A stretch of 64,000 nucleotides of DNA from Reichenbachiella agariperforans (GCF_900142205.1 NZ_FRAA01000004.1:248001-312000); one strand, 5' to 3'. Positions 25,314 to 37,771 are shown, numbered from the stretch's first letter. Numbers and translations are program-made. Notes: generated by a model from the letters alone, not told the origin.

Positions 25314-26354
25314 ATGGCGCTCATTAGCAAAAAGAAAATACCATACAAAGTAGGCCCTTTGCTCCTCAAGTATTTGCGAAAATATCAGCGAGCCATCAAT
25401 ACGCCTATTGAATACACGGATTTATTTAGGTATGACAACTCCATCCCGCTGTACGACAAGAATGGTAAGGACACCCTTTGGGAGACTGTCTTTTATCCTC
25501 AATCAGACATGGCGTCTATCTACCATAGTCTCAAAAAAATATATGCTGTCATCAAATCAGATGGAGATCTGGCAGTCATCGACCACCTAGTGATAGATCG
25601 TGTTGACATCTGCCAATACGGAAACACCAAACCTTTTAGAGTTCGAGTAGTCAATCAAATCAATGATAACTTTGACTACTTCTACATCAAGAATGCTGAT
25701 GCATCGCGCGTGTATGGTTTAGAATTAGAGCATCTATTGTCTCCGAATCGCATCAGCTACGGTGTGTACAACCAGACGCTCATCGAAGAACATATAGCAG
25801 GGATACCCTGCGACCAGTTCATAACCAATAACCTCAAAGACAAGGGCATCAATGAAATCAGGCTGGCCAAGGAGTTTGTGAAATTCAATGAGCGGTGTTT
25901 TGTCCAACTACTTGGCGATATGCATTCCAGCAACTTCGTAGTGAATATAACTCCCGATTTTGAGGAGGTATCGTACAGGCTGAGAGCAATAGATTTTGAT
26001 CAACAATGCTACGAGGGACGTAGGAGTATCTATCTCCCTCAGTATTTCAAACAAAACAATCCGCTCATCGAGATGGGGCTCAAATACATGACCCCTGAGA
26101 CCGTAAGGCAGTACCAAAAAGAAGAACGTGCTCTAATCACCAATCGACTCAAAGTAGAGCGGTACCGAATTGCCGATTTGCTACGTGTCATGGTCAAAGA
26201 TCAAATTTCATCACCAGAGAATGTAATGATGTTAAAAAATGACCTAGCAGAATTCTATGATGAAAAGAAATTTATCGAATGCAAAAACATGGGCGAAATC
26301 GTCAAAGTGAGTCTTTGGATGCTCATCAAAAAACCTGACCTCTACAACTTATAA
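25314..26354 (+). CDS. Predicted protein-kinase-fold (APH/HipA-like) protein of unknown function
   Basis: This 346-residue cytosolic protein matches no family I know, but it shows the layout of kinase-like phosphotransferases. These are a beta3-type lysine (YIK, K126), an acidic helix (GLELE, 135-139), a hinge-like LIEEHIAGIP (156-165), a catalytic-loop motif LGDMHSSN (200-207; D202, H204, N207) and a metal-binding IDFD (226-229; D227). The first 95 residues and last 100 are extra. It could phosphorylate a small molecule, a lipid or a protein. It lies 52 bases after the histidine kinase and 26 before a lipoprotein gene, so it may be co-transcribed with the two-component pair. Confidence 0.6.
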   Translation: MALISKKKIPYKVGPLLLKYLRKYQRAINTPIEYTDLFRYDNSIPLYDKNGKDTLWETVFYPQSDMASIYHSLKKIYAVIKSDGDLAVIDHLVIDRVDICQYGNTKPFRVRVVNQINDNFDYFYIKNADASRVYGLELEHLLSPNRISYGVYNQTLIEEHIAGIPCDQFITNNLKDKGINEIRLAKEFVKFNERCFVQLLGDMHSSNFVVNITPDFEEVSYRLRAIDFDQQCYEGRRSIYLPQYFKQNNPLIEMGLKYMTPETVRQYQKEERALITNRLKVERYRIADLLRVMVKDQISSPENVMMLKNDLAEFYDEKKFIECKNMGEIVKVSLWMLIKKPDLYNL

Positions 26355-26380
26355 GTCTTTATATCGAAATCAACAAAACC

Positions 26381-27172
26381 ATGAAATCAAACCAAATATT
26401 CTTTTTATTGTTCGGAGCTATACTATTGGCCTGTTCTCCCTCCCAACCTAAAACTGACGAAACAAAGAACAATGAACAAACAGCTATAACCGACATCAAT
26501 GAGCCAGCAATTGGTTTTAATATTGAAGAGTCAGATCCTACAGCTATTTTCTTAGCAGACAAAGTCATGACAGCTATGGGCGGGAGAAAAGCATGGGACG
26601 ATATCGCTTACATACGCTGGGAGATCCCTAATCAAAGAACACTCTCATGGGATAAAAAAAACAATAAAGTCAGAATAGATACCCCAGCGCAAAACGACAT
26701 CTATTTGCTTAATCTGAATGATGGAAGCGGAAAAGTGAAGAAAAATGGAAAAGTAATTGAATCCTCGGATTCATTGGCAAAGTATTTGAGCAAAGGTCAT
26801 GAGATTTGGTTCAAAGATTCTTACGATCTGCTCATGCCGTATATGCTTAAAGAAAATGGAGTTACATTGTATTACTTAGGTGAAGATACAACTGCCAATG
26901 GTCGGGATAGTCAAAAGCTACAATTGACTTTTGACAAACAACTATCCTCTTCACCTCCAATGTATGAAATATGGATAGATGCAGAGGATGGACGCATCAC
27001 ACAGACAGACTATTACCCAAGCGAAGTATACACCGAGCCAACTACCACTAACACATGGTCAAACTATAAAAAACACGGAAACATCCTCCTGCCAGAAAGT
27101 CAAAGTAATACCCCAACCCAAGAGATAGAAGTTCTAACATCTCTACCGAAAAACACATTCTACGAATTTTAA
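26381..27172 (+). CDS. Lipoprotein, outer-membrane-sorting-like
   Basis: A lipoprotein signal ends at a cysteine in the LLAC motif (about residue 18), followed by a Lys/Asp/Asn-rich linker and a beta-rich domain of about 200 residues. The start of that domain (ADKVMTAMGGRKAWDDIAYIRWEI) and the later alternating strands with YEIWIDAEDGRITQ resemble the half-barrel LolA/outer-membrane lipoprotein-sorting fold found in many Bacteroidota lipoproteins. This likeness is by eye. It is followed 12 bases later by another exported protein, so the two are probably co-transcribed. Confidence 0.75.
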   Translation: MKSNQIFFLLFGAILLACSPSQPKTDETKNNEQTAITDINEPAIGFNIEESDPTAIFLADKVMTAMGGRKAWDDIAYIRWEIPNQRTLSWDKKNNKVRIDTPAQNDIYLLNLNDGSGKVKKNGKVIESSDSLAKYLSKGHEIWFKDSYDLLMPYMLKENGVTLYYLGEDTTANGRDSQKLQLTFDKQLSSSPPMYEIWIDAEDGRITQTDYYPSEVYTEPTTTNTWSNYKKHGNILLPESQSNTPTQEIEVLTSLPKNTFYEF

Positions 27173-27184
27173 AACCGAGATATA

Positions 27185-27994
27185 ATGAAAGCATTTCAAA
27201 CTATAATGATACTCGCCCTTCTTTCACTCAGTCAACTCGCACTGGCAACAGAGGGTGTTTTAATCGTATCCAAATCGACTAATTTATCATCACAACAGAT
27301 CACTACGTCTAAAATATACCTAACTGACTCTAAACTACAGATCAGCAACTCAGGACAAGACAATAGCAGTATGATCTTCGATGCAAACAAGGAAGTTTTC
27401 ACCTTTATCGATAACAAAAAGAGAGAATACTATCAATTCGATAAACCGACATTAGTGCAACTAAAAGAGCAGCTAAAAATGATGGTTCAGGTCATGAAGC
27501 AGTTCGCCTCTCAAATGCCCGAAGAGCAACAAAAGAAGCTAGATATGATACTTAACCCCAGCAATGGCGCAATCATCAAATACAAAGAAACTGGAACTGG
27601 AAAAGTAGGTAATTGGAACACTAAACAATTTCAAGGCACAAATGAAAATGAAAAGGTCCTCGAACTAAACATAGCAAGCTTCGAAACACTCGGTATTGAA
27701 GCTGAAAAATTCAATGCAATGAAACAGCTAATTGACTTCTTTACCGAGAACCTTCAAGAGGTAGCTACCATGCTCCCGACGAGTCAGTCCATGTCTGCGA
27801 TTAGTTTTGACGAGAATAGCCCCATCCTAAAAGAAGGTTTTCCTGTCAAAACCCGAACCTATGCAGAAGGAAGCTCTAAGAGTGAAACGATCATTCAAAG
27901 TATCACTGAAACAGGAATCGCAGAAAGTCAGTTTAGCATCCCTAGTGGTTATGCTAGAAAAACCATCAACATGCAACAGCAGTTCCAAAAGTAA
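27185..27994 (+). CDS. Exported protein, DUF4412-like
   Basis: A signal peptide (1-21, ending near ALAT) precedes a domain in which strands like KIYLTDSKLQIS, SSMIFDANKEVFTFID and KKREYYQFD lead to a methionine- and lysine-rich helical segment (about 88-125). The pattern of asking the state of a bound cofactor or metal by repeated beta strands resembles DUF4412 proteins of this phylum, whose function I do not know. It is the second gene of a pair with the lipoprotein 12 bases upstream and ends at a bidirectional terminator shared with eno. Confidence 0.7.
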   Translation: MKAFQTIMILALLSLSQLALATEGVLIVSKSTNLSSQQITTSKIYLTDSKLQISNSGQDNSSMIFDANKEVFTFIDNKKREYYQFDKPTLVQLKEQLKMMVQVMKQFASQMPEEQQKKLDMILNPSNGAIIKYKETGTGKVGNWNTKQFQGTNENEKVLELNIASFETLGIEAEKFNAMKQLIDFFTENLQEVATMLPTSQSMSAISFDENSPILKEGFPVKTRTYAEGSSKSETIIQSITETGIAESQFSIPSGYARKTINMQQQFQK

Positions 27995-28015
27995 GTTCAC
28001 ACCAGATGGCAAAAG

Positions 28016-28047
28016 AAAGACCTGATAGTAGTTACTATCAGGTCTTT
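28016..28047. terminator. Bidirectional terminator between the exported protein gene and eno
   Basis: A perfect 14-bp stem AAAGACCTGATAGT/ACTATCAGGTCTTT (28016-28029, 28034-28047) around AGTT lies between the ends of two convergent genes. Both arms end in short T-runs in their own direction. Confidence 0.85.
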
Positions 28048-28088
28048 GTATTTATATACCTTGTTCAAAGTCAAGGATATTTCAATTA

Positions 28089-30472
<2,384 letters not shown>

Positions 30473-30530
30473 ATAAGCAATTGAACTGGTGATTGAAATT
30501 CACCGCAAATTTTACCCTTTTTTTGACATA

Positions 30531-30565
30531 AAAAAAGCCATCTTGAAACAAATCAAGATGGCTTT
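30531..30565 (-). terminator. Terminator after rplQ
   Basis: On the minus strand AAAGCCATCTTGA and its complement (30553-30565 and 30534-30546) form a 13-bp stem with a 6-base loop, followed by a T-run (the A-run at 30531-30536). It ends the S10/spc/alpha unit 26 bases after the rplQ stop. Confidence 0.88.
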
Positions 30566-30590
30566 CCTATCATAACTGAATACTCAATTA

Positions 30591-31139
30591 TTAATTATCT
30601 TCCTTTTTAGCTTCCTCAGCAGAGTCATCCGCCTTTGGCGCCTCATCTGCGGAAGCTTCAGGTGCTTCTTCCACTACTACAGCATCTTCTGCCACAGGTG
30701 CAGCAGCTGCTCCAGTAGACTTACCTCTTCTGCTTCTTCTAGTCTTCGCTTTAGCAGGAGCTGCCTCATTCAACAATAACTCGTTGTAATCAACCAATTC
30801 CATAATGCACATATCAGCATTATCACCTAAGCGCGTACCTGTTTTGAAGATTCTAGTGTACCCTCCTGGTCTCGCGGCTACCTTATCAGCTACCCCTCCA
30901 AAAAGTTCTTTCACAGATTCCTTATTTTGCAAGTAAGAGAAAACTACTCTTCTTGAGTGAGTTGTATCGTCTTTTGCTCTAGTAATGATTGGCTCTACGT
31001 ACTTTCTTAAAGCTTTTGCTTTTGCAACAGTGGTGGTAATCCTCTTATGCAAAATCAAAGAAGAAGCCATGTTAGATAACATCGCGCCTCTGTGCGATGC
31101 ATTTCTACCTAAATGATTAAATTTCTTCCCGTGTCTCAT
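30591..31139 (-). CDS. rplQ: 50S ribosomal protein L17 with acidic C-terminal extension
   Basis: L17 binds 23S rRNA near the exit tunnel. Residues 1-122 are the conserved core ([12 protein letters not shown] start, RPGGYTRI near 91). A 60-residue tail follows: a basic patch KTRRSRRGK (132-140), then an Ala-, Glu- and Asp-rich stretch (145-182). E. coli L17 has 127 residues, so the tail is an addition; such tails occur in other Bacteroidota. It follows rpoA by one base. Confidence 0.96.
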   Translation of the reverse strand: MRHGKKFNHLGRNASHRGAMLSNMASSLILHKRITTTVAKAKALRKYVEPIITRAKDDTTHSRRVVFSYLQNKESVKELFGGVADKVAARPGGYTRIFKTGTRLGDNADMCIMELVDYNELLLNEAAPAKAKTRRSRRGKSTGAAAAPVAEDAVVVEEAPEASADEAPKADDSAEEAKKEDN

Positions 31140-31140
31140 T

Positions 31141-32130
31141 TTACTCCTCGTCTAATTTGTATTTTGACAAATCCATGCCAAAAGTTAAGTTCTTGTCAGC
31201 TACGAGTTGTTCCAACTCAGCCAATGATTTCTTACCAAAGTTTCTAAACTTCATCATGTCAGAAATCTCTAATCTTACTAAATCCCCCAATGATCTAACA
31301 TCAGCAGCTTTCAAACAATTGTAAGCTCTGACAGAAAGATCGAGATCATTCAAGCCAGTCTTCAATAGTTTTCTCATGTGTAGCATTTCTTCATCCACTG
31401 CCTCAGGCTCACCTGCATCATGCGTATCTAAAATCATCGTCTGATCTGAGAACAACATAAAGTGTTGGATCAAAATATTCGCTGCACCTTTGAGCGCATT
31501 CTCAGGGTGAATAGAACCATCCGTTTCTATATCCAAGATCAATTGCTCGTAATCTGTCTTCTGCTCTACTCGCGTATTCTCTACAGAAAACTTTACATTC
31601 TTAATTGGTGTAAAGATGGCATCAATCGGAATAAAACCGAAGACTTGCTCTCCAGGCTTGTTCTCCTCTGCAGCCACATAACCTCTTCCCTTCTCAATCG
31701 ACAATTCGATTTCGAATTTAACACTCTCATCCATATTGAAGATCACATGATCCGGATTCAACACTTCAAAAGCATCAGTAGAGCCTCCTATGTCACCTGC
31801 TTTGAATTCCTTCTTACCAGATAAACTTACTACAATTTTGCTATCCGCTACATCTGCAATCTTTTTAAACCTAACCATTTTCAGGTTCAAAATGATCTCA
31901 GATACGTCTTCTACTACTCCCTCAATTGTAGAAAATTCATGCAATACTCCAGGGATCTTAATTCCAGTTATGGCGTACCCTTCTAATGAAGACAGTAAGA
32001 TTCTTCTCAATGCATTACCGACGGTTACACCATAGCCCTGCTCAAGAGGTTTAAAGGTAAATAAGCCATGAAAATCATCAGCTTTTTCCATCACCACTTT
32101 CTCAGGCATTTGAAATGCTAGTATTGACAT
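31141..32130 (-). CDS. rpoA: RNA polymerase alpha subunit
   Basis: At 329 residues it has the usual two parts: an N-terminal assembly domain (1 to about 230, with the dimer-interface segment [16 protein letters not shown] at 38-53) and a C-terminal domain (about 245-320, with [23 protein letters not shown]) that contacts activators and DNA. It lies between rpsD and rplQ, the standard alpha operon order. Confidence 0.97.
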   Translation of the reverse strand: MSILAFQMPEKVVMEKADDFHGLFTFKPLEQGYGVTVGNALRRILLSSLEGYAITGIKIPGVLHEFSTIEGVVEDVSEIILNLKMVRFKKIADVADSKIVVSLSGKKEFKAGDIGGSTDAFEVLNPDHVIFNMDESVKFEIELSIEKGRGYVAAEENKPGEQVFGFIPIDAIFTPIKNVKFSVENTRVEQKTDYEQLILDIETDGSIHPENALKGAANILIQHFMLFSDQTMILDTHDAGEPEAVDEEMLHMRKLLKTGLNDLDLSVRAYNCLKAADVRSLGDLVRLEISDMMKFRNFGKKSLAELEQLVADKNLTFGMDLSKYKLDEE

Positions 32131-32163
32131 AATTATTTCTTGCTTAATTAATTAATGAATAGA

Positions 32164-32769
32164 TTATTTAGAGTACAATTCTACTATCAATTGTTCTTTG
32201 ATATTCTCAGGAATTTCCTCTCTCGTTGGTAGGACGTTTACTTTACCAGCCAATGCAGTCGAATCCCACTCTAACCATGGGTATTTGCTCACTGCACCTC
32301 TAGAGAGGCTGTAAGTAATAGCTTCCAAAGATTTTGATTTTTCTCTAACAGCAACAATATCACCAAGCTTCACAGAAAAAGAAGGTACATTTACTATCTC
32401 TCCATTGACAGTGATATGCTTATGAAGAACTAATTGTCTAGCTGCATTTCTAGTAGGAGCAACTCCCAATCTAAACACTACGTTATCCAATCTAGATTCC
32501 AAAAGTTGCAATAGAATTTCACCTGTAACACCACTTTTTCTTGAAGCATGGTCAAACAAGTTAGAAAATTGCTTTTCCAACAAGCCATAAGTATATTTAG
32601 CCTTTTGCTTTTCAGCCAACTGAATAGCGTATTCTGACAGCTTCTTTCTTCTACCTCTACCGTGTTGTCCAGGAGGATAGTTCTTTTTAGCTAAAGTCTT
32701 ATCTGGGCCATAGATTGGATCGTTGAACTTTCTCGCAATCTTTGATTTTGGTCCTCTATATCTTGCCAT
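32164..32769 (-). CDS. rpsD: 30S ribosomal protein S4
   Basis: S4 nucleates 30S assembly on 16S rRNA. The 201 residues begin [15 protein letters not shown] and contain the S4 RNA-binding domain (about 92-155) with [17 protein letters not shown]. No N-terminal zinc cysteines are present, so this is the zinc-free form. Gene order S11-S4-rpoA is the common one. Confidence 0.97.
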   Translation of the reverse strand: MARYRGPKSKIARKFNDPIYGPDKTLAKKNYPPGQHGRGRRKKLSEYAIQLAEKQKAKYTYGLLEKQFSNLFDHASRKSGVTGEILLQLLESRLDNVVFRLGVAPTRNAARQLVLHKHITVNGEIVNVPSFSVKLGDIVAVREKSKSLEAITYSLSRGAVSKYPWLEWDSTALAGKVNVLPTREEIPENIKEQLIVELYSK

Positions 32770-32793
32770 TTTTTATTTCTTCTAAAAATGATA

Positions 32794-33186
32794 TTAAACT
32801 CTTCTTCTTTTCGGAGGTCTACATCCGTTGTGTGGCAGTGGAGTAACATCCTTGATCATTGTCACTTCAATTCCAGCATTCTGGATAGTTCTGATTGCAG
32901 ATTCTCTACCAGCACCAGGACCTTTTACAAATACTTCCACCTTTCTAAGACCTAACTCATAGGCAGCTTGAGCACAATCCTGAGCAGCTACTTGAGCAGC
33001 ATAAGGAGTGTTTTTCTTAGAGCCTTTAAAGCCCATTTTACCAGCAGAAGCCCAAGATATCACTTGACCTGTTTGGTTAGTCAACGATATGATGATATTG
33101 TTGAATGAAGCTTTGATATGTGCTTGACCTATCGGCTCTACAACAACGACTCTTTTTCTAGCTTTATCTTTTCTTTTTTGTGCCAT
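32794..33186 (-). CDS. rpsK: 30S ribosomal protein S11
   Basis: S11 forms the platform of the small subunit. The ATG at 33186 (MAQKRKDK) gives 130 residues; a TTG six bases upstream is in frame but the ATG matches known S11 starts. It contains VSWASAG-type KMGFKGSKK and the C-terminal [11 protein letters not shown]. It lies 9 bases after rpsM. Confidence 0.96.
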   Translation of the reverse strand: MAQKRKDKARKRVVVVEPIGQAHIKASFNNIIISLTNQTGQVISWASAGKMGFKGSKKNTPYAAQVAAQDCAQAAYELGLRKVEVFVKGPGAGRESAIRTIQNAGIEVTMIKDVTPLPHNGCRPPKRRRV

Positions 33187-33195
33187 CGTCAATTA

Positions 33196-33573
33196 TTATT
33201 TAGTAGCCTTCTTCTTATTGGCAACAGTTTTTCTCTTACCCTTTCTGGTTCTAGCATTGTTTTTGGTATGCTGACCTCTTACTGGAAGACCTCTTCTATG
33301 TCTTAGGCCTCTGTAACATCCGATATCCAAAAGACGCTTGATGTTAAGTTGAACCTCTGATTTCAATACACCCTCCACCTTAAAGGTTTCGCTGATGACA
33401 GATCTGATTTTACCTGCTTCTTCTTCAGTCCAGTCTTGAACTTTTTTGCTCCAGTCTACACCTGCTTCAGTCAAAATCTTTTGAGCTGAACTACGACCCA
33501 GTCCGAAAATATAAGTAAGTGATATCTCACCTCTCTTGTTATCTGGAATATCTACTCCTGCAATCCTAGCCAT
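33196..33573 (-). CDS. rpsM: 30S ribosomal protein S13
   Basis: S13 contacts the 50S subunit and tRNAs in the head. The 125 residues start [14 protein letters not shown] and end in the basic tail [19 protein letters not shown]-type sequence. It follows rpmJ by only two bases, as in most bacteria. Confidence 0.97.
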   Translation of the reverse strand: MARIAGVDIPDNKRGEISLTYIFGLGRSSAQKILTEAGVDWSKKVQDWTEEEAGKIRSVISETFKVEGVLKSEVQLNIKRLLDIGCYRGLRHRRGLPVRGQHTKNNARTRKGKRKTVANKKKATK

Positions 33574-33575
33574 AA

Positions 33576-33692
33576 TTATCCTTGTCTTTGCTTGAACCTA
33601 GGGTTCTTTTTGTTAATAACGTATACTTTTCCGTTTCTACGAATGACCTTACAGTCAGCGCTTCTCTTTTTTACGGATGCTTTAACCTTCAT
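33576..33692 (-). CDS. rpmJ: 50S ribosomal protein L36, zinc-free form
   Basis: A 38-codon gene too short for ordinary ORF cut-offs: [15 protein letters not shown], then [14 protein letters not shown]. It lies between infA and rpsM, the standard place. The usual zinc ribbon (three Cys and one His) is reduced to a single Cys (C14), with Ser, Asn and Phe at the other ligand positions, so the protein cannot bind zinc in the normal way. Confidence 0.95.
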   Translation of the reverse strand: MKVKASVKKRSADCKVIRRNGKVYVINKKNPRFKQRQG

Positions 33693-33698
33693 AATATT

Positions 33699-33917
33699 CT
33701 ATTTATAGCGGTAAACTATTCTTCCTTTACTTAAGTCATATGGAGACATCTCCATCTTTACTTTATCTCCTGGTAAAATTTTGATATAGTGCATTCTCAT
33801 CTTACCAGAAATATGAGCAATTACTTCGTGTCCATTCTCCAACTCTACACGAAACATAGCGTTAGATAATGCTTCCTTAATTGTACCGTCTTGTTCTATT
33901 GATGCTTGCTTCGCCAT
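33699..33917 (-). CDS. infA: Translation initiation factor IF-1
   Basis: IF-1 occupies the A site of the 30S subunit during initiation. The 72 residues form an S1-type OB fold with [24 protein letters not shown] and [11 protein letters not shown]-type strands. It sits between secY and rpmJ. Confidence 0.97.
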   Translation of the reverse strand: MAKQASIEQDGTIKEALSNAMFRVELENGHEVIAHISGKMRMHYIKILPGDKVKMEMSPYDLSKGRIVYRYK

Positions 33918-33930
33918 GATAAATCCTAAT

Positions 33931-35250
33931 TTAAGCTACTGCTATATTTTCTGATCTACCCTTAAGCTTGCCTGACTTCATCATACCCTCATAGTGTCTC
34001 ATCAGCAAGTAGCTCTCAATCTGCTGCAGCGTATCAAGAATCACTCCCACCATAATCAATAGTGAAGTCCCCCCAAAAAACTGTGCAAAATTAGTACTCA
34101 CACCAGCCATCTGAGCAAAAGCAGGCATCACTGCCACCATTGCCAAGAATAATGAACCTGGCAATGTTATTCTAGTCAGAACTGTGTCAATGAATTCAGA
34201 AGTAGCAGTACCTGGTTTAACACCTGGTATAAACCCTCCATTTCTCTTCATATCATCTGCGATCTGATTAGGGTTCACAGATATAGCCGTATAGAAAAAC
34301 GTAAACAATACAATCATAATCCCGAAAGTCAAGTTATACTGCCACGACTGGAAGTTAGAGAAAGTCGCTCCTATATACTGAGCCACATCACTAGAGTCTG
34401 CAAAATAACTAGCTATCATAGCAGGCAAAAACATTAACGACTGAGCAAATATAATTGGCATTACACCTGCCGAGTTAACCTTCAAAGGAATGTACTGACG
34501 TTGACCGCCATACACCTTATTCCCTACTACCTGTTTTGCATACTGAACTGGAATTCGCCTCACTGCCTGTGTCAACAGTACAACTGCCATAACCACAAAG
34601 AACAGTGCTATAAGTTCTAACAAGAAAAATAACGCCTCACTCATACCGCGAGTGATCGCCTCTTGTAACAAACTACCAGGGAAACGAGAGATAATACCTA
34701 TCATAATAAGCATCGAAATACCATTCCCAATACCTTTATCTGTAATTTTCTCTCCCAACCACATACAAAAAATAGTACCTGCCGTTAGAATTACAATCGC
34801 TGAAAAGGTAAACATTACTTTATTTTCGAGTACAATAGCTTCAGCTGGTATAGCTCCCGCCAAATAAGCACTACCTTGAGCGAACGTAATAGCGATCGTT
34901 AGTACCCTTGTAATCTGATTAATTTTCTTTCTACCACTATCTCCTTCTTTTTGAAGCTTCTGAAAATATGGCACAGCCATCGTCAAAAGTTGAATCACAA
35001 TAGATGCCGAGATATAAGGCATAATACCAAGACCAAAAATAGAGGCATTGTTAAACGCCCCTCCTAAGAAAGTATCAAGTAGACCAAATATCCCTTCTGC
35101 CTTATCAGCAAGCTTAGAAGGATCTATACCAGGCAGAACCACAAAGGTCCCTAATCTAAAAATGATTAAAAAACCTATCGTGTTTAAGATCCTAACCCTT
35201 AGATCTTCAATAGAAAAAATATTCTTTATCGTACTGAAAAACTTTTTCAT
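33931..35250 (-). CDS. secY: Preprotein translocase channel subunit SecY
   Basis: SecY is the pore of the Sec translocon in the inner membrane. The 439 residues form about ten membrane helices, with the cytosolic loops carrying [14 protein letters not shown] and, near the end, the conserved [19 protein letters not shown]. It follows rplO by 3 bases in spc order. Confidence 0.97.
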   Translation of the reverse strand: MKKFFSTIKNIFSIEDLRVRILNTIGFLIIFRLGTFVVLPGIDPSKLADKAEGIFGLLDTFLGGAFNNASIFGLGIMPYISASIVIQLLTMAVPYFQKLQKEGDSGRKKINQITRVLTIAITFAQGSAYLAGAIPAEAIVLENKVMFTFSAIVILTAGTIFCMWLGEKITDKGIGNGISMLIMIGIISRFPGSLLQEAITRGMSEALFFLLELIALFFVVMAVVLLTQAVRRIPVQYAKQVVGNKVYGGQRQYIPLKVNSAGVMPIIFAQSLMFLPAMIASYFADSSDVAQYIGATFSNFQSWQYNLTFGIMIVLFTFFYTAISVNPNQIADDMKRNGGFIPGVKPGTATSEFIDTVLTRITLPGSLFLAMVAVMPAFAQMAGVSTNFAQFFGGTSLLIMVGVILDTLQQIESYLLMRHYEGMMKSGKLKGRSENIAVA

Positions 35251-35253
35251 AAA

Positions 35254-35700
35254 TTATAGTGTAGTTGCTTTCCCACCTGCTTTCTCGATTGCCTCAATCG
35301 CAGATTTAGAAAAAGAGTGAGCAGTTACTTCAACCTTAGCTGACAACTCGCCTCTACCTAAAACTTTTACCACATCACCTTTTGCAGCCAAACCATTCTC
35401 TAACAAAGTCTCTACAGTGATAACTGATAGTTTTTTGCTAGTAGCCAATTCTTGAAGGGTATCCAAGTTGACTGGTTTAGTTTCTATTCTATTAGGAGAT
35501 CTGAAACCAAACTTAGGTACTCTTCTATACAAAGGCATTTGCCCTCCTTCGAAACCTAATTTTCTAGAATATCCCGATCTAGACTTAGCTCCATTATGAC
35601 CTCTAGTCGAAGTTCCACCTCTTCCAGACCCTTGACCTCTACCGATCCTTTTGCCAGTCTTGATTGACCCCTCTGCCGGTTTTAAAGTATTTAATTTCAT
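35254..35700 (-). CDS. rplO: 50S ribosomal protein L15
   Basis: The 148 residues open with LNTLKPAEGSIKTGKRIGRG and the Gly/Arg-rich N-terminal extension (RGQGSGRGGTSTRGHNG) that threads into 23S rRNA, followed by GFEGGQMPLYRRVPKFGF. Standard position between rpmD and secY. Confidence 0.97.
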   Translation of the reverse strand: MKLNTLKPAEGSIKTGKRIGRGQGSGRGGTSTRGHNGAKSRSGYSRKLGFEGGQMPLYRRVPKFGFRSPNRIETKPVNLDTLQELATSKKLSVITVETLLENGLAAKGDVVKVLGRGELSAKVEVTAHSFSKSAIEAIEKAGGKATTL

Positions 35701-35731
35701 CTTAATTTGATTTCAGAAAAAAGTCCTAAAA

Positions 35732-35911
35732 TTATTTTCTTTCCACTGACACTAAGTGTGCCACCTTCTTAATCATTCCCTCTATCTGAGGAGTTGAGTC
35801 TTTCTCAACTGATCTATTTATCTTTCCTAAACCTAAAGCTTTAATAGTCAGCTTTTGATCATTAGGTCTTTTGATAATACTTCGAACTTGTGTTATTACT
35901 ACTTTAGACAT
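35732..35911 (-). CDS. rpmD: 50S ribosomal protein L30
   Basis: A 59-codon gene in the gap between rpsE and rplO. It reads MSKVVITQVRSIIKRPNDQK, then LGLGKINRSVEKDSTPQI, typical of bacterial L30. Start ATG at 35911, 4 bases after the rpsE stop. Confidence 0.96.
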   Translation of the reverse strand: MSKVVITQVRSIIKRPNDQKLTIKALGLGKINRSVEKDSTPQIEGMIKKVAHLVSVERK

Positions 35912-35915
35912 CTCT

Positions 35916-36434
35916 CTAGCCGTTAAAAACTTTAGACAATTCTACTCCTCTTTGCTGAGCTACCGCATATGGATCTCTCATTTTATTCAATGCATCGAAA
36001 GTAGCTTTTACCACGTTGTGCGGATTAGAAGAACCTTTAGATTTAGCAAGTACATCATGTACACCTGCACTCTCTAACACCGCTCTCATCGCTCCACCAG
36101 CAATAACTCCAGTACCTTCAGCAGCTGGTTTTAAAAGAACCAATCCACCACCAAATTTACCAATAGCATCATGAGGTACAGTTCCTTTGAATACAGGAAC
36201 TCTTACAAGATTTTTCTTCGCGTCATCTATACCTTTAGTGATTGAATCAGTTACCTCATTGGCCTTACCCAAACCGTAACCGACAACACCATTCCCATCT
36301 CCTACTACAACTATTGCAGAAAAACTAAATCTTCTACCGCCTTTGACCACTTTAGCAACTCTCTTAATCGCAACAACCTTTTCTTGGAGTTCGATTTCGC
36401 TTGCTTTTATAGCTTTTACGTTATTCTTAGACAT
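35916..36434 (-). CDS. rpsE: 30S ribosomal protein S5
   Basis: S5 helps decoding accuracy and helicase activity at the mRNA entry. The ATG at 36434 ([10 protein letters not shown]) gives 172 residues; a TTG two codons upstream is a poorer start. It has the dsRNA-binding motif ([19 protein letters not shown]) and the S5 fold [22 protein letters not shown]. Confidence 0.96.
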   Translation of the reverse strand: MSKNNVKAIKASEIELQEKVVAIKRVAKVVKGGRRFSFSAIVVVGDGNGVVGYGLGKANEVTDSITKGIDDAKKNLVRVPVFKGTVPHDAIGKFGGGLVLLKPAAEGTGVIAGGAMRAVLESAGVHDVLAKSKGSSNPHNVVKATFDALNKMRDPYAVAQQRGVELSKVFNG

Positions 36435-36440
36435 AATCAA

Positions 36441-36788
36441 TTAAAATTTAAGGCCTCCTTCTCTAGCACCTTCTGCCAAGGCTTTTATTTTGCCATGATA
36501 AGGATAACCTCCTCTATCAAATACAACACTACTGATACCGTTAGCAGATGCTTTCTCAGCTAACTTTTTACCTACCTCTTTAGACAAAGAGATGTTAACT
36601 GTAGCAGTACCTAGTTCAGCAGATGAAGTTGATGCAAGTGTATTTCCACTAGCGTCATCAATCAACTGAACATATATCGCCTTGTTGCTCTTAAATACTG
36701 ATAATCTAGGACGTTCGGCAGTTCCGCTCACTTTGTTACGGATACCTCTTCTAATTCTAAGTCTTCTTTGCTCTTTAGTAATTGCCAT
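36441..36788 (-). CDS. rplR: 50S ribosomal protein L18
   Basis: L18 binds 5S rRNA in the central protuberance. The 115 residues start [20 protein letters not shown] and end [26 protein letters not shown], the conserved C-terminus. It lies 6 bases from rpsE and 9 from rplF. Confidence 0.97.
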   Translation of the reverse strand: MAITKEQRRLRIRRGIRNKVSGTAERPRLSVFKSNKAIYVQLIDDASGNTLASTSSAELGTATVNISLSKEVGKKLAEKASANGISSVVFDRGGYPYHGKIKALAEGAREGGLKF

Positions 36789-36797
36789 GTCTATCTA

Positions 36798-37349
36798 TTA
36801 TTTAGCAGCAGTTTTACCAGCTTTTCTTCTAATAACCTCACCAACAAATCTGACACCTTTACCTTTGTAAGGTTCAACTTTTCTCAATGATCTAATCTTT
36901 GCAGCAACCTCACCTACTAACTCTTTGTCCGTAGACTCAAGTGTAACAATTGGGTTCTTACCTTTAAGCGTCTCTGCGCTCACTTTCACTTCAGCAGGAA
37001 CTTCCATGAAAATATTGTGAGAATAACCTAAGTTCATCTCTAGAATCTGACCACTAGTAACGGCTTTATAACCTACCCCTACTAATTCCAATTCCTTTTT
37101 ATATCCATCTGAAACACCTATCACCATATTGTTGATCAATGATCTATACAATCCGTGAAGTGCTTTGTGTCTTTTTTGGTCAGTTGGTCTTTTAACAGTA
37201 ATCGATCCGTCTTCAACTGCAACGTCAAAGTCACTATCAATATCTCTAGCTAAGCTACCTTTGGCACCTTTCACATTCACAACTGTACCGTCTATTTTCA
37301 CTTCGACACCTTGTGGCAATGCTATCGGCTTATTTCCTATTCGTGACAT
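36798..37349 (-). CDS. rplF: 50S ribosomal protein L6
   Basis: L6 has two related alpha/beta domains near the GTPase centre. The 183 residues start MSRIGNKPIALPQGVEVKI and include ELVGVGYKAV and the C-terminal KVEPYKGKGVRFVGE. Standard spc order. Confidence 0.97.
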   Translation of the reverse strand: MSRIGNKPIALPQGVEVKIDGTVVNVKGAKGSLARDIDSDFDVAVEDGSITVKRPTDQKRHKALHGLYRSLINNMVIGVSDGYKKELELVGVGYKAVTSGQILEMNLGYSHNIFMEVPAEVKVSAETLKGKNPIVTLESTDKELVGEVAAKIRSLRKVEPYKGKGVRFVGEVIRRKAGKTAAK

Positions 37350-37359
37350 CTTGCTCTAA

Positions 37360-37755
37360 TTAATAAACGTAACACAATACTTCCCCGCCAACGTTGTATT
37401 CTTTGGCCTCTTTGTTCGAGATAACGCCTTTAGAAGTTGACAAAATTGCAATACCAAGCCCATTCAAAACTCTAGGTAATGCGTCAGCCTGCGCATACTT
37501 TCTCAATCCTGGCTTAGACACTCGTTCCAAATGAACGATTGCCGACTGCTTGGTTTGAGAATTGTATTTCAACGCAATTCTGATTTTCCCCTGAACACCA
37601 TCATCCTCGAACTTAAAGTTACGGATGAACCCTTTGTCCATCAACACTTTAGTCATCTCCTTCTTTACATTAGAAGCAGGGATTTCTACGATTCTATGAT
37701 TCGCTGTGATAGCGTTTCTCAATCTTGTTAAATAATCTGCTATTGGATCTGTCAT
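37360..37755 (-). CDS. rpsH: 30S ribosomal protein S8
   Basis: S8 binds the central domain of 16S rRNA and, in E. coli, represses the spc operon. The 131 residues start [15 protein letters not shown] and end in the conserved [28 protein letters not shown] 74-base gap, the largest within the spc block, separates it from rpsN and holds a TAnnTTTG promoter box and a CCCCT/AGGGG hairpin. Confidence 0.97.
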   Translation of the reverse strand: MTDPIADYLTRLRNAITANHRIVEIPASNVKKEMTKVLMDKGFIRNFKFEDDGVQGKIRIALKYNSQTKQSAIVHLERVSKPGLRKYAQADALPRVLNGLGIAILSTSKGVISNKEAKEYNVGGEVLCYVY

Positions 37756-37771
37756 TACAGTATACTTTTAC

